From assembly GCA_021769625.1 (NCBI GenBank), contig JAETSN010000023.1, positions 1-57,914 of the forward strand: a stretch of DNA of 57,914 bases. The letters run 5' to 3'. Positions 34,908 through 44,727 of this stretch are shown piece by piece. This stretch comes from [Clostridium] symbiosum. GTDB taxonomy: Bacteria; Bacillota; Clostridia; Lachnospirales; Lachnospiraceae. Each line of letters opens with the position of its first letter. Position 1 is the stretch's first letter. The position numbers were made by a program, and so were the translations under genes. The notes beneath the pieces were generated by a model, which did not search any database, was not told the DNA's origin, and saw nothing but the letters and a program-made list of their open reading frames with translations.

Positions 34908-35483
34908 TCACTCCTCTATCACAAGCCCCTGCATGATCATATACAGTTCGTTATCGATCGTCTCTCCTGACACTCCCATTGTAACGGAAGCTATTTTCAG
35001 CCCTTCCAGCACATACATAATGTTCTTTGCGGCAATACGGGCATCCACATCATAAAATTCCCCGTTCTCCGTGCCCATTCTGATCAGTTTTTCCAGCATG
35101 GTCACACCTGCAGTAAACCGTTTTTTCAAAAGCGCGTTTTTCGGATTGGCAAATGCATATTCATAAGTCGCAGCCGTGAGGGTTTTTCTGCTGCCGAGGA
35201 TCTCTTTTTTCTGCTCCTTTAAAAACAGCGCCAGAATCTGTGCGGCTGTCGCATCTTCCCCGACACTTTCGGCAAACACATCATCCGCCTCCTCGGACTC
35301 TGCCGCAAGCACTTCAAGAAATACCTCCTCCGGACTGGAAAAATATAAATAAAGGCCGCCTCTGCTGATCTCACAGGCATCCACGATATCTTTCATGGTC
35401 ACGCTGCGGAACCCTTTTTCCACAAATACTTCTTTTGCCCTTTCCAGAATAAACTGTTTCTTTTGTAACGATCTTTCTCCCAT
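34908..35483 (-). CDS. TetR/AcrR-family transcription regulator
   Basis: 191 residues. The N-terminal HTH is clear (FILERAKEVFVEKGFRSVTM, KDIVDACEISRGGLYLYFSS). The ligand-binding domain is variable, as usual. The gene lies between purL and a small gene of unknown function, and its targets are not evident. GAGAAGG precedes the ATG. Confidence 0.9.
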   Translation of the reverse strand: MGERSLQKKQFILERAKEVFVEKGFRSVTMKDIVDACEISRGGLYLYFSSPEEVFLEVLAAESEEADDVFAESVGEDATAAQILALFLKEQKKEILGSRKTLTAATYEYAFANPKNALLKKRFTAGVTMLEKLIRMGTENGEFYDVDARIAAKNIMYVLEGLKIASVTMGVSGETIDNELYMIMQGLVIEE

Positions 35484-35530
35484 ACCTTCTCTTCTCCCAA
35501 AACTGATAGCCTCCTGCTGCCCGGACGGCT

Positions 35531-35995
35531 TTAAATCCCCAAAAGTTCCCGCAGTTTATACAACACTTCCAGAAAGATACCGTTCTCTACCGCTTCCGCC
35601 CACAGAACGCCTTTCGTCATACCGCCGAGCACATATCTCGAAAAAATGCCGGATAAAAGTTCCATGTCCTGCAGTGCGGCTCTCTGGATCGCCTTTTTCT
35701 CCTGTGCCGTGCCTTTTATCCTGTTTCTGCTGTAGACATACTGGTAATTGCGGGTAATAAATACGGTCCCTTTCGCCGTTTTTACAAAATTCAGCAAGGT
35801 AGAATCATACACAGGAAAGGTAAACGTCGTCTTCTGTACGCCCTCTCCCTCATAACTGTTCATCACGTCGCCGCCGTGTTTCTTCTCCAGCCAGGAAATA
35901 TAAGGCACAAGACGTTCCGCATCCGGCCTGTAATGCTGTATGAGATTTTTTCTGGTATCCATATCCGGTTTCTGTGAACTGTCTTCCATTATCAT
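35531..35995 (-). CDS. Conserved hypothetical protein
   Basis: 154 residues from ATG 35995 (MIMEDSSQKPDMDTRKNLIQ), chosen because AGGAA lies upstream and the frame before it resembles leader sequence. Conserved-looking blocks are LVPYISWLEKKHGGDV, FPVYDSTLLNFVKTA and YVYSRNRIKGTAQEKKAI. I recall similar proteins in Lachnospiraceae without a function. It lies just upstream of a TetR gene. Confidence 0.6.
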   Translation of the reverse strand: MIMEDSSQKPDMDTRKNLIQHYRPDAERLVPYISWLEKKHGGDVMNSYEGEGVQKTTFTFPVYDSTLLNFVKTAKGTVFITRNYQYVYSRNRIKGTAQEKKAIQRAALQDMELLSGIFSRYVLGGMTKGVLWAEAVENGIFLEVLYKLRELLGI

Positions 35996-36096
35996 AATAT
36001 TATTTCCTGTATAATTATTTATCCGGCCTTTGAGCCCTGAAAACATTCGAGATCCGCCTTTCAGGCTTCTTTCTCATGTTTTGCGGGTTCCAGCCT

Positions 36097-36127
36097 CATG
36101 CTTTTTCGTGCAGGCACGAAAAGCATG
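36097..36127. repeat. Hairpin in the divergent promoter region
   Basis: CATGCTTTTTCGTGC (36097-36111) pairs with GCACGAAAAGCATG (36114-36127) with one bulged T. It lies about 100 nt upstream of the 35995 start on the minus strand and 55 nt upstream of the plus-strand promoter. It could be the terminator of an older gene or an operator. Confidence 0.4.
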
Positions 36128-36182
36128 ACCCTTGAGCCCTGTTACTATCATATCAAAAAAAAAAGAAAAAGTACAGAAAGAC

Positions 36183-36211
36183 TTCACAAAAAAGTAACCA
36201 ATTAGTATAAT
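36183..36211 (+). promoter_or_regulatory. Promoter of the cNMP-domain-like protein gene
   Basis: TTCACA (36183-36188), 17-bp spacer, TATAAT (36206-36211), 43 nt before the start codon. Confidence 0.7.
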
Positions 36212-36254
36212 GAAATAAAAAGTTTTTTGTTAAAACAGATAGGATGGTAATTTT

Positions 36255-38546
36255 ATGGCTTCAAAACGTATTCCCGCAGGAGAAACTTTTATTCAGACAG
36301 GACAGGCACTTGAGAATTTCTGGTATATCACCGAAGGAAGTATGCAGGCACAGTTTCCCGGTGGCCAGATCACATTGGAAAAGGGGGACATTATCGGTAT
36401 ATGTGATTTCAATCAGGAAAATCACTTCCTGACCTATCAGGCGCTCACCGACTGCCTGATCGTTCCCTATGGCTCCCCGGCTGTTTTAGTCCGGACAAAA
36501 TTTTTTGACGAGCATCCCGACAACCGGATACGGTTTGCCGTGACGATGAACCGGTTTACGCGGAAGATGTTGGAAAAATACACAACAACCTGGAAATCCT
36601 GCAAGCTGCTCTATGACTTTTTGATTTCCTCTTACGCATCTTACCGGAAATTATGTGAGGAACTGCATATCGTGATCAAGGATCTGCCCGGTATCGATAC
36701 GCTGGAACCTATGGAAAAGAGTTTCACCCCGAATATATGGCAGTCAGCTTATTATGTGGGTCTGCACAATATTCTCCTGAACAAGACGGCGGCTCCCGTT
36801 CTGCAGGAAAACCAGTTTATCCCCGGTTACCTGTACCATGCCGCAGGCGATGTCCATACCCTGCTTGAGAAATTAAAGGCGCTCTATGAATATGCCGAAG
36901 AAATTTCCCACCTGCTGCTCAACGAGGACAGACTGGATCTGTTTGATCTCTACACCGGGATTTATTACAGGATCGGTATGCAGAACCCGAAAAGCACAGA
37001 GGTATCCACCGCTATCGACAGCATCTGTTCCCATGTGGAGAACCAGCCCGGTATCTCCCCCGAACTTGCATCTGGCAGGCTGCAGGAGTATCACAGCCAG
37101 ATCGAGAAAATGAAAAAGCTGATGGAACATCCTGCCATGACGAACGTGCAGGAGGATTTCCAGAAAGATTATTCCCTGCCCGCGAAACTGACCGACGCGG
37201 CAAGCATCATACTGGAGTATGCCGACTGTTCCAGCGAGCTCACCAGCACGTTTAAGAACGCGCTGATCGCCTACAAACAGCTCCCCGACAAAAACGCCAC
37301 CACTCCCGAAGTGATGCGGGCAAGACAGCAGCTGACAAATATGTTCTACGAGATCTATACCGCAGCTTTCCAGGTCAGCCTGATGGATGAAAATATCCCT
37401 CCTATCCTGAAAATGTTCTTCAATTTCGGATTTATGGATGCGGATCTTACCGGTATGGACAACGCCTGCTTTTTATATCAGAATGCACAGCATTACGCGG
37501 GCGACCCTGAGCATGGTATTTATACCATCCACGAATGGCTGAAAGCGATCTATACTGGTGAAAAGGAGCCCAGCATCAACGAGCTGGATGTAGACTTTGA
37601 GAGACATATCCAGAGTCTGAAATCGGAAGGAAATATTACCGCGGAAGCGGCGGAACAGATGCTGCATGACCAGGCTCAGAAAGTATTGTTCGAACTGGAA
37701 AACATGTTCCCGAGGGCAAGCAAGATCACAAGCGGCAAACCGGCTATCTTCTGTCCTATCCTGTCGGAACATCAGTTTATCCGCCAGCCCGAAGACGCCC
37801 TGCTCTATCCGGACCAGATCGTCAAAGTGGTCAATTCCATCCGGGCTGCCGATTATACCGTTTTTGCCAGAAAGAGCCTGACCGTTCTCTCCCAGAAGGA
37901 AAATGTCCACGATTTCTTCAATGTGGAGATCCTGCCCGACATTATCCTGATGCCCGTAGTCGGCATGAGGGGCGCTATGTGGCAGGAGATCGTAGGCAGA
38001 AACCGTCTGACACCGGCACGCATGATGCTGCCCATCTTCCAGCTTGAAAATCTGGAGAAAGTCATGGTCCGCGTGATCGGCGAATATCGCTGGGAGATGT
38101 GCAAACGGGTACAGGGGGCACGTTGGAACGATGTGACGGAACCCTCCCTCACCAGCTTATATTACGACTTTTTGCAGTTCTACCGCAAAAATCCGGAACT
38201 TTCTCCGGATACCAAGGAAAAGATCCGATCCGGCCTGCAGAAGTGCAAACAGAATTTCAAGGAATATTTCCTGTCGGATTACATGGTCTATATTTTGTTC
38301 GAGAGCAAGGGTTCGCCCCACCTGGTCAAAAATGCCCGGGCTATTTTATTCGGGCAGTGCCCGTTCTCCGCACCGATCAGGCAGGCCCTCTCCTCCAACC
38401 CCATCTATCAGGAGCTGCTGGAGGCCCACAGCCGGAGTGTTGCGGAGCGATGCAAGAAGTTAGATAACCTGAGCAGAAAACTGATCGCAAGACAGGAGAA
38501 GGTGCCGGAGACGCTGGAGCAGGAGATTGAGTTTACGAAGAGATAA
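36255..38546 (+). CDS. Large protein with an N-terminal cyclic-nucleotide-binding-like domain
   Basis: 763 residues, no signal peptide or membrane helix. Residues 1-75 look like a CRP/cNMP-binding beta-roll (IPAGETFIQTGQALENFWYI, EGSMQAQFPGGQITLEKGDI). The phosphate-binding cassette with its conserved Arg is not evident, so nucleotide binding is uncertain. The remaining roughly 650 residues are mostly helical and unrecognised; near residues 530-640 they include LYPDQIVKVVNSIRAADYTV and MPVVGMRGAMWQEIVGRNRL. There is no DNA-binding domain. It stands alone on the plus strand with its own promoter and is followed by repeat copy B. The role is unknown. Confidence 0.7.
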   Translation: MASKRIPAGETFIQTGQALENFWYITEGSMQAQFPGGQITLEKGDIIGICDFNQENHFLTYQALTDCLIVPYGSPAVLVRTKFFDEHPDNRIRFAVTMNRFTRKMLEKYTTTWKSCKLLYDFLISSYASYRKLCEELHIVIKDLPGIDTLEPMEKSFTPNIWQSAYYVGLHNILLNKTAAPVLQENQFIPGYLYHAAGDVHTLLEKLKALYEYAEEISHLLLNEDRLDLFDLYTGIYYRIGMQNPKSTEVSTAIDSICSHVENQPGISPELASGRLQEYHSQIEKMKKLMEHPAMTNVQEDFQKDYSLPAKLTDAASIILEYADCSSELTSTFKNALIAYKQLPDKNATTPEVMRARQQLTNMFYEIYTAAFQVSLMDENIPPILKMFFNFGFMDADLTGMDNACFLYQNAQHYAGDPEHGIYTIHEWLKAIYTGEKEPSINELDVDFERHIQSLKSEGNITAEAAEQMLHDQAQKVLFELENMFPRASKITSGKPAIFCPILSEHQFIRQPEDALLYPDQIVKVVNSIRAADYTVFARKSLTVLSQKENVHDFFNVEILPDIILMPVVGMRGAMWQEIVGRNRLTPARMMLPIFQLENLEKVMVRVIGEYRWEMCKRVQGARWNDVTEPSLTSLYYDFLQFYRKNPELSPDTKEKIRSGLQKCKQNFKEYFLSDYMVYILFESKGSPHLVKNARAILFGQCPFSAPIRQALSSNPIYQELLEAHSRSVAERCKKLDNLSRKLIARQEKVPETLEQEIEFTKR

Positions 38547-38565
38547 ATACTTATTTTAACCGGAC

Positions 38566-38754
38566 GGACAGTAGGGGCATATATATCCTATTCAGGCACG
38601 CTCTCGCGGCTCTGTCTTTCAAGAGCCTGAGAAATACGCAGCAGGTGCTAAGCTCGTGAAGTACCATGTGAAATTTGTTCTTTAAATTTCACATTTGCTA
38701 ATGCACCGGCGCTTTCTTGACAGCCTTCACAGGATATATATGCCCCTACTGTCC
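38566..38754 (+). repeat. Structured intergenic repeat, copy B
   Basis: Perfect 24-bp arms, GGACAGTAGGGGCATATATA+TCCT (38566-38589) and the complement at 38731-38754. The core, read on the plus strand, has CACGCTCTCGCGGCTC, GGTGCTAAGCTCGTGAAG and a hairpin of ATGTGAAATTT with AAATTTCACAT that also occurs in copy E. It starts 19 nt after the stop codon of the 763-residue protein and lies between two convergent genes. Confidence 0.85.
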
Positions 38755-38777
38755 TGTTGGTTGGTTTAATATACTTT

Positions 38778-38987
38778 TTAAAACAACAGTCCTTCCAGCC
38801 TGTCGATGATATCTTCCGACGATTCGCGGAAACCGGAAGAGCTGACGTTTCCGTTAAACTCGGTATTGATATAATTTCTAAACGCGCCCTTTCTGGTATC
38901 CGTCACTTTCTTTAATATGGCGCATACCTCCTCCACAGATCTTTCACATTCTATCTTGTACTCCATATAAGGCAGTAAATGAATCAC
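38778..38987 (-). CDS. Small hypothetical protein
   Basis: 69 residues. The start is GTG 38987, favoured by GGGGGGAT upstream; an ATG lies seven codons later (MEYKIECERSVEEVCAIL). The N-terminal 45 residues resemble small Firmicutes proteins with an EEV.AILKKVTD.RKG.F pattern. The C-terminal RESSEDIIDRLEGLLF does not seem to belong to that family, so an internal deletion or fusion is possible. Confidence 0.5.
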   Translation of the reverse strand: MIHLLPYMEYKIECERSVEEVCAILKKVTDTRKGAFRNYINTEFNGNVSSSGFRESSEDIIDRLEGLLF

Positions 38988-39031
38988 TTGCTATCCCCCC
39001 TTTGACACAGCAGTCCGTTGCACTCCAGTCT

Positions 39032-39709
39032 TCAGGCGGATTCCAGCCTTCTCTTTTCTCTGCCATATAGATAGAGGCGCTCTCTCCGATAGACCAGGCG
39101 ATAGCACACCACATTCAGCCCCAGCGCAGATATCACATCCAGCATGCAGTGCTGTTTCAAAAACAATGTCGAAAGAATGATCGATATGCTCAGTATCCAG
39201 ATCCCGGCGGCGAAACCTTTTCGTTTTCGGACAGTTTCCTGTCTGTAAAGCGCAATGCTGTTTGCAACGGTCACATAGACATGCATACTGGGCAGGATAT
39301 TTGTCGGTGTATCGATCCGATATAGAAATCTTACTGCATCAATAAATACGCCGCCTCCCCGTCCAAGCTGCGGGCGCAGATCCTGTCCGTTCGGATAGAG
39401 GAAAGACACCACGAGAAATACTGTCATTCCCGCACAGAATGACAGTACATACCGTTTGCTCTCCTCGTAATCCTTACTGAAGCAGACAAAATATATTGTT
39501 GTTACGGCTATATACACAAACCACAGAAAATAAGGAATAATAAAATATTCACAGAACGGGATCTCCTCATCCAGTTCCGATGTGATCAGATGCACTCTGA
39601 CATTCCTTCTCTCCAGCCAGAAAAAGGCTGCCTGATAAAAAATCCCATATAGCAGCATGATCCGCAGCAAAACATTTCGCCGCAGATAACCCAGACTTTT
39701 CCGGACCAT
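39032..39709 (-). CDS. PAP2/Aur1-like membrane phosphatase or phosphotransferase
   Basis: 225 residues, about six hydrophobic segments. The catalytic motifs are the degenerate pair ILPSMHVYVTVANSIAL and STLFLKQHCMLDVISALGL, the arrangement seen in inositolphosphotransferase/Aur1-type PAP2 proteins; the N-terminal KxxxxxxRP motif is not obvious. A lipid phosphate substrate at the membrane is likely. GAGGACA precedes the ATG. Confidence 0.8.
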   Translation of the reverse strand: MVRKSLGYLRRNVLLRIMLLYGIFYQAAFFWLERRNVRVHLITSELDEEIPFCEYFIIPYFLWFVYIAVTTIYFVCFSKDYEESKRYVLSFCAGMTVFLVVSFLYPNGQDLRPQLGRGGGVFIDAVRFLYRIDTPTNILPSMHVYVTVANSIALYRQETVRKRKGFAAGIWILSISIILSTLFLKQHCMLDVISALGLNVVCYRLVYRRERLYLYGREKRRLESA

Positions 39710-39776
39710 CTCTCATGTCCTCTTTTCCACTTCTTTTAGCAACTGTTTTCCCCGGCCGCCCAAATCAGTCCTCAAT

Positions 39777-39948
39777 ATCATTTAGTTAACACCTCAGTCA
39801 GCTGGCAAGAACATAAAATACTTAAGGAGCCCTTTGAAAAACGCCGGCACTTAGGCGCTGTATTTTAGCGCCTTATGTGTCCGCTGCGCTTTTCACAGAG
39901 CGCGAGCGTGGCGACGTAGTATTTTATGTTCTTGCCAGCGTCCGGCGC
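39777..39948 (-). repeat. Structured intergenic repeat, copy C
   Basis: 22-bp perfect arms: GCTGGCAAGAACATAAAATA+CT (39801-39822) and the complement at 39918-39939. The inner helix pairs TGAAAAACGC with GCGCTTTTCA, and a GGCGCT/AGCGCC hairpin caps the element. Copy D at 53.2 kb is the closest relative, including about 24 nt of flank (ATCATTTA..T.A.ACCTCAG). The arm starts 18 nt after the stop codon of the 39958-40788 gene. Confidence 0.88.
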
Positions 39949-39957
39949 CATTTTGGA

Positions 39958-40788
39958 TCAGTCCTCTTTGTCGATCGCGGCCCCCTGATAGACGTACTGC
40001 ATCTCGCTGATGTAGTCGGTCATATTGTCGCCGTTATACTTCTCCGCAAAGACTTTCAGGATATACCCCTCTTTGTCATATTCGGAGGGCCAGTTGATCG
40101 CTATCGTTCCGACGCCGCGTTCCGTTGCGTCCACCAGTCTGTCATAGCCCACGATCTCCCTGCCGTGCTCTGTCAGCAGAACGGCGGACAGATAGCAGTT
40201 CCCCGTGGAATAGAGATCTTTATAGTCGAAACAGACCGCGCCGCCGTCCCTGCGCACATTGCTGATCTCCGGTTCCCGCATGCCGTAGGGATTTGTATCC
40301 TCGTCATAGGGATTCTTGATCGTTAGTTTCCATGCCGCCACTTCGCCCTCATACACCGGTCTTATGCCGTTGCCGTTCTCAAAGCTTGAGTCCTTTCCGC
40401 CGACCGCTGCACTGATGAACGCTATATTTTTCAGATCCACCATGTTCATGCTGCCGTCAGCCACGGACCTGAGATCCATCACCCTTTTTCTGACATTTCT
40501 GTCATATCTGTAGGCATCCGTCACCTGATAGAGCACAGAGGGCACAAGGGGCAGCGGATTCACCGTCTGTGTCTTATCCTGCCAGGCATAGCAGTCGCTG
40601 TAGACCACATAGTCGCCCGCCCAGTTCGCTCCTGTGCTTACAGGATCCTCGATCCCCTTTGTCCGAAGCTGCAAAAGCTTCTCCGGCTCCGCCGCCTGCA
40701 CCGTTTCCGGCACGAATGCGCCAAGCAGTACCGAGCCGCACAGTGCCGCCGCAAGAAGCTTTCCCCAGTTTTTCCGTTTTCCTTCCAT
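39958..40788 (-). CDS. Secreted hypothetical protein
   Basis: 276 residues from ATG 40788 (MEGKRKNWGKLLAAALCGSV), with AAAGGAAAGGA upstream. A Sec signal peptide with likely cleavage after VQA is evident (LLGAFVPETVQAAEPEK). The mature part is soluble, rich in Tyr, Asp and Asn, with blocks such as WAGDYVVYSDCYAWQD and GREIVGYDRLVDATERGVGT. There is no anchor or known domain; it is probably extracellular or wall-associated. Confidence 0.65.
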   Translation of the reverse strand: MEGKRKNWGKLLAAALCGSVLLGAFVPETVQAAEPEKLLQLRTKGIEDPVSTGANWAGDYVVYSDCYAWQDKTQTVNPLPLVPSVLYQVTDAYRYDRNVRKRVMDLRSVADGSMNMVDLKNIAFISAAVGGKDSSFENGNGIRPVYEGEVAAWKLTIKNPYDEDTNPYGMREPEISNVRRDGGAVCFDYKDLYSTGNCYLSAVLLTEHGREIVGYDRLVDATERGVGTIAINWPSEYDKEGYILKVFAEKYNGDNMTDYISEMQYVYQGAAIDKED

Positions 40789-40951
40789 GTCTGTATCTGT
40801 CCTTTCCTTTTTGTCCCGCACAATATTCACTCCCGCATAAGGATCCGCAAAACAGGCATGCAGCCCGTCCCGCATTCCGCCTCCACATGTGCAGTGATTC
40901 TAAGCCGCGCATATCCGGCTTCCCCTGATCCTTCTGACGGTCTCCGCCGGA

Positions 40952-41545
40952 TCAGTGTCCCCTCAGGAACTCCATGCGGATGCCGTTCAATAAATATGCT
41001 TTTATCTGCCCGGGGGTGCATATATTTTCCGCATCATTTTTTATACTCACACAATAAGATATGTAATCAAACATCCTGCCCGTCAAAACAAGAACGATAT
41101 AATCATCCGGCAGATCCTCCCTCAACTCACCCCCCCGTCTTCCTTTTTCAACGATGCTGTACAGCCGCAGCACGATGCAGCCCTTTTCTTTTTTGACGAT
41201 CGGTGAGAAGAAAAAAAGATTGCTTATCTCCACCAGCGCTTCCCTTTTTACCCTCTTCATCATATTGTCCAGCAGATCAAACAGGCAGTTCACTGTCTCC
41301 ATAAAACTTCCGCAGCGCGAAAGCTCCTTCCAGGCGTTCTCCGCCCATATCTTCTGGAAATAATCCAGCGCATCCACCAGAAGTTCCTCTTTGCTCTCGA
41401 AATATTCATAGGCAGTTCCCTTGCCGATGCCGGCTTTCTCCGTGATCTCGGAAACTTTCATTTTCCTGATCTGTCTGCCCTCCAGCAGAAGCGCCATGAC
41501 TGCCCTGTACAGCGCCTCCACCTTCGGTGATAATTTCTCTTCCAT
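40952..41545 (-). CDS. TetR-family regulator of the RND efflux locus
   Basis: 197 residues. The HTH is MKVSEITEKAGIGKGTAYEY followed by FESKEELLVDAL. It lies directly downstream of the RND pump on the same strand. The operator-like inverted repeat in front of the adaptor gene is a likely target; this is inferred from the arrangement. The RBS is weak. Confidence 0.88.
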   Translation of the reverse strand: MEEKLSPKVEALYRAVMALLLEGRQIRKMKVSEITEKAGIGKGTAYEYFESKEELLVDALDYFQKIWAENAWKELSRCGSFMETVNCLFDLLDNMMKRVKREALVEISNLFFFSPIVKKEKGCIVLRLYSIVEKGRRGGELREDLPDDYIVLVLTGRMFDYISYCVSIKNDAENICTPGQIKAYLLNGIRMEFLRGH

Positions 41546-41632
41546 ATTTTCAATGTCCGCCCCTCGTATTTTATTTCTCCTATCGGAAAGCCCGCCCTCT
41601 TCCGGCCGGGCTCTCCGGGTTTATCTCATGGA

Positions 41633-44600
41633 TCAATCCAGCTCTTTTTCCGCTCTGCGTCTCTCCTTTTTCTCCCTGCGCTGCTCTTTTCTCTCCTGCC
41701 GTTTTTCCTTCCGGTTCCGCTTTCTGTCCTTCTTCGCCCCTTTATCGATGATCAGGTAGATCGTGGGGATCAGGATCAGCGTCAGTACCGTGGAGACCAG
41801 CAGGCCGCCGATGATAACGAGCGCCATGCCCTGCATCATCTCTCCGTTTTTGCCCAGCGCCAGCCCCATCGGGATCATGGACAGGATCGTCGTCAGCGAA
41901 GTCATCAGGATCGGCCGCAGCCTGATCGCCCCGGTCTCGATCAGCGCATCCTCGACCGGCATCTCCTGTTTCAACTGGTTCGTGGAATCCACGTATAAAA
42001 TACCGTTGTTCACCACGATACCCATCAGCATCAGAAAGCCCATCAGGGAGACCATGCTGATCGTGGAATTTGTCACAAACAGGAACATAAAGGAACCGAT
42101 CAGCGCAAACGGGATACACATCATCACCATGAAGGAAAATCTCGGTGATTCAAACTGCATCGCCATCACAAGGAATACCAGAAATACTGCCGTCAGGATC
42201 GCCTTGATCAGAGTATTGAACTCTTCCATCATCATCGCTGTCATCGCACTGTCCGCCGGTGTGACCGTATCCGGGAACACCGTGTTTGCCACGATCTCAT
42301 CGATCGCCGCCTGCGCCGCGTAATACCCGTCGGAGGTCGTCGTCGCCGTCAGCGATATCTGGTATTGTCCGTTCTGTTTATAGATCTGCTCCTGCGCCTC
42401 CTCGTAGACGATCTGCGCGATGTCCCGAAGGGGTACGGTCATGCCCATAGGGCTTAAAATATTCAGATCCATCAGGCTGTTCATATCTTCATAGGTCCCT
42501 TTCGGATACTCTAACCGCACCTCATATTCGGAACCTTCCCTTGTCACAGTCATCGCTTTTTTGCCGCCGATGGCGTTGCTCGCCGCCATACCCACCGTGA
42601 TGGGCGTCAGGCCGTACTGCATCGCCTGCAGTTCATCCACATCGATCCGCGCCTGAATGCTGTCGCCGGAGGTGGAATTATCCACTTTCACGACACCCTC
42701 CACCTGAGAGAATTTTTCTTCCAGTTCATCCGCAAAAGCTTTCAGTTCATCCATATCCCTGCCCTGCAGGCTGATCCCGTAGCTGCCGCCGCCCATCATG
42801 GAACTCATGCTGGAGCCGGAGGAAGAAACCGTCACATCCATACCCGGCATCTCTTTTGCCAGCATATTCCATTCATCCACGATCTTCACGGTATCCCTGC
42901 TCCTGTCCTTTTTCAGATAGGCGCTGATGCCGGACGAGGCCCCGCTCACATAGTAGGAATAATGTTCCACATCCTCATCCGCAGACACGATCTGAACCCA
43001 CTCCTGCATCTGTTCATCGATGCTCTCCGTCTTCGTGCCCGCCCGGAAGGTCGCACTGATACTTATCGTACCCTCATCCGCAGAGGGCATCATCTCCATA
43101 TTGAGCTGGCTGCCCATGATAATGGAGACCACCACCATGGCGATCGAGGCCAGTATGACAAGAGCTCTCTTGTTTAACAGTTTCCGCAGAAGCTTCTTAT
43201 AGCCCCTCACCACAAAACGCAGGAACTTATTCACCGGAATATTCTTTTTCTCCACCGGGCGGAATTTCGAATAACACAGGGGCACCAGGGTCAGCGCAAC
43301 GACCAGCGATGCCAGCATCGCAAATACGATCGTAAACCCTAACGGCTCAAACAGCTGCCCGGAAAGCCCTTTGGTCACTGCCACCGGCACATATACCACG
43401 ACGGTCGTGATCGTGGACGCCACGATGGACGAGGTCACCACCTTTGTCCCCGCCAGCGCCGCCTCCTTGAAGTCAGGCTTTTTCTCCTGCATACGGAAAC
43501 AGCTCTCGATCACGACGATGGAAGAGTCCACCATCATGCCGATGGCGATGACCAGAGATCCCATGGTCACGATATTCAGGGAATACCCCATGGCGTTCAT
43601 CAGGATCAATGTCACAAACAGCGACACCGGCATGGACGCACCGACGATCAGGCTCGCCTTAAAGTCCCCGAAGAACAGAAACAGTACCACCATGGATAAA
43701 ATAATACCCAGGATCAGGGTCTGCCCCACCGACCAGATCGAGTCCACGATCATCTCACTGGCATCGTATGTAATATTGAAATCAATGGCGGGATTCTCCG
43801 CCTCGATCTGCGTGAGCGCCTCCCTGATATCATCACAGACATTCACCGTACCGTAACTGCTCTTGGTCTGGATGCTGATGCTGATATCTTCTTTTCCGTC
43901 ATACTGACTGATATAATCGGATGCCGCGCTGGACATGGTGACGTTCGCCACATCCTGCAGCGTGATCACACTGCCCTTGCCCGTGGTGAGGGGCGCGTTC
44001 CGAAGCTGCTGCACCGTGTTGTAATCTTTTCCCGTGGTGACGCTGATATCCTGATTTCCCTGCGTCACATTGCCGATCGGATAGCTGAAATCTATGGTGG
44101 AAATCATCTGTGAAATGCTGTCCATCGTCAGTCCGTACTGGTTCATCAGCATCTCGTTCAGTTCCACTTTGATATATTCTTCGCTGCCGCCCTGCACCTC
44201 CACCTGCGCCACGCCGGATATCTTTTCCAGTTCCGGCACCACGGACTCGTTGATCACCTTCAACAGATCGATATCTCCGGCTTCCGTAGCCGATAAATAC
44301 ATGTTCGGCATGCTGTTCATGTTCATTTCGATAACCGTAGGCGTATCCACATCGTCCGGCAGGCTTAAGGAAGCCGTATCTAACGCCGAACGAAGATCCG
44401 AATAGCAGTCGTCGATATTCACGCCGTACTCATACTGGAACAGTACCTGACAGACATTTTCCATGGATACGGCGGTCACGTCCTCCACACCGCTTAAAGA
44501 GGAACCGGCATCCTCTATCACCTTTGTCACCAGTTCGTCCACAGTCTCCGGGTCTGCCCCCGGATACATGGCAACCACAATTAACATCGGCATCTCCATG

Positions 44601-44716
44601 CTGGGCGTCAGCTCCAACTTGAACCCCAGCAGAGAAGAGATACTGAACACAACAAGCGCCACCACGATCAGCACACAGGAAACCGGGCGCTTTAAAGCTG
44701 TTTTTGTCAAATTCAT
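41633..44716 (-). CDS. RND-family efflux pump permease (AcrB/HAE-like)
   Basis: 1027 residues with GGGGGC before ATG. Twelve membrane segments in two halves and two large extracytoplasmic loops match AcrB-type pumps. In TM4 the proton-relay segment reads VIAIGMMVDSSIVVIES. The first Asp of the usual DD pair is kept and the second is Ser, as in many Gram-positive relatives. The C-terminal tail is a highly basic repeat of KERRE type. It would export drugs, lipids or peptides with proton antiport. The adaptor gene lies 11 nt upstream; no outer membrane factor is present, as expected for a Gram-positive envelope. Confidence 0.93.
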   Translation of the reverse strand: MNLTKTALKRPVSCVLIVVALVVFSISSLLGFKLELTPSMEMPMLIVVAMYPGADPETVDELVTKVIEDAGSSLSGVEDVTAVSMENVCQVLFQYEYGVNIDDCYSDLRSALDTASLSLPDDVDTPTVIEMNMNSMPNMYLSATEAGDIDLLKVINESVVPELEKISGVAQVEVQGGSEEYIKVELNEMLMNQYGLTMDSISQMISTIDFSYPIGNVTQGNQDISVTTGKDYNTVQQLRNAPLTTGKGSVITLQDVANVTMSSAASDYISQYDGKEDISISIQTKSSYGTVNVCDDIREALTQIEAENPAIDFNITYDASEMIVDSIWSVGQTLILGIILSMVVLFLFFGDFKASLIVGASMPVSLFVTLILMNAMGYSLNIVTMGSLVIAIGMMVDSSIVVIESCFRMQEKKPDFKEAALAGTKVVTSSIVASTITTVVVYVPVAVTKGLSGQLFEPLGFTIVFAMLASLVVALTLVPLCYSKFRPVEKKNIPVNKFLRFVVRGYKKLLRKLLNKRALVILASIAMVVVSIIMGSQLNMEMMPSADEGTISISATFRAGTKTESIDEQMQEWVQIVSADEDVEHYSYYVSGASSGISAYLKKDRSRDTVKIVDEWNMLAKEMPGMDVTVSSSGSSMSSMMGGGSYGISLQGRDMDELKAFADELEEKFSQVEGVVKVDNSTSGDSIQARIDVDELQAMQYGLTPITVGMAASNAIGGKKAMTVTREGSEYEVRLEYPKGTYEDMNSLMDLNILSPMGMTVPLRDIAQIVYEEAQEQIYKQNGQYQISLTATTTSDGYYAAQAAIDEIVANTVFPDTVTPADSAMTAMMMEEFNTLIKAILTAVFLVFLVMAMQFESPRFSFMVMMCIPFALIGSFMFLFVTNSTISMVSLMGFLMLMGIVVNNGILYVDSTNQLKQEMPVEDALIETGAIRLRPILMTSLTTILSMIPMGLALGKNGEMMQGMALVIIGGLLVSTVLTLILIPTIYLIIDKGAKKDRKRNRKEKRQERKEQRREKKERRRAEKELD

Positions 44717-44727
44717 ACCTGCGCCCC

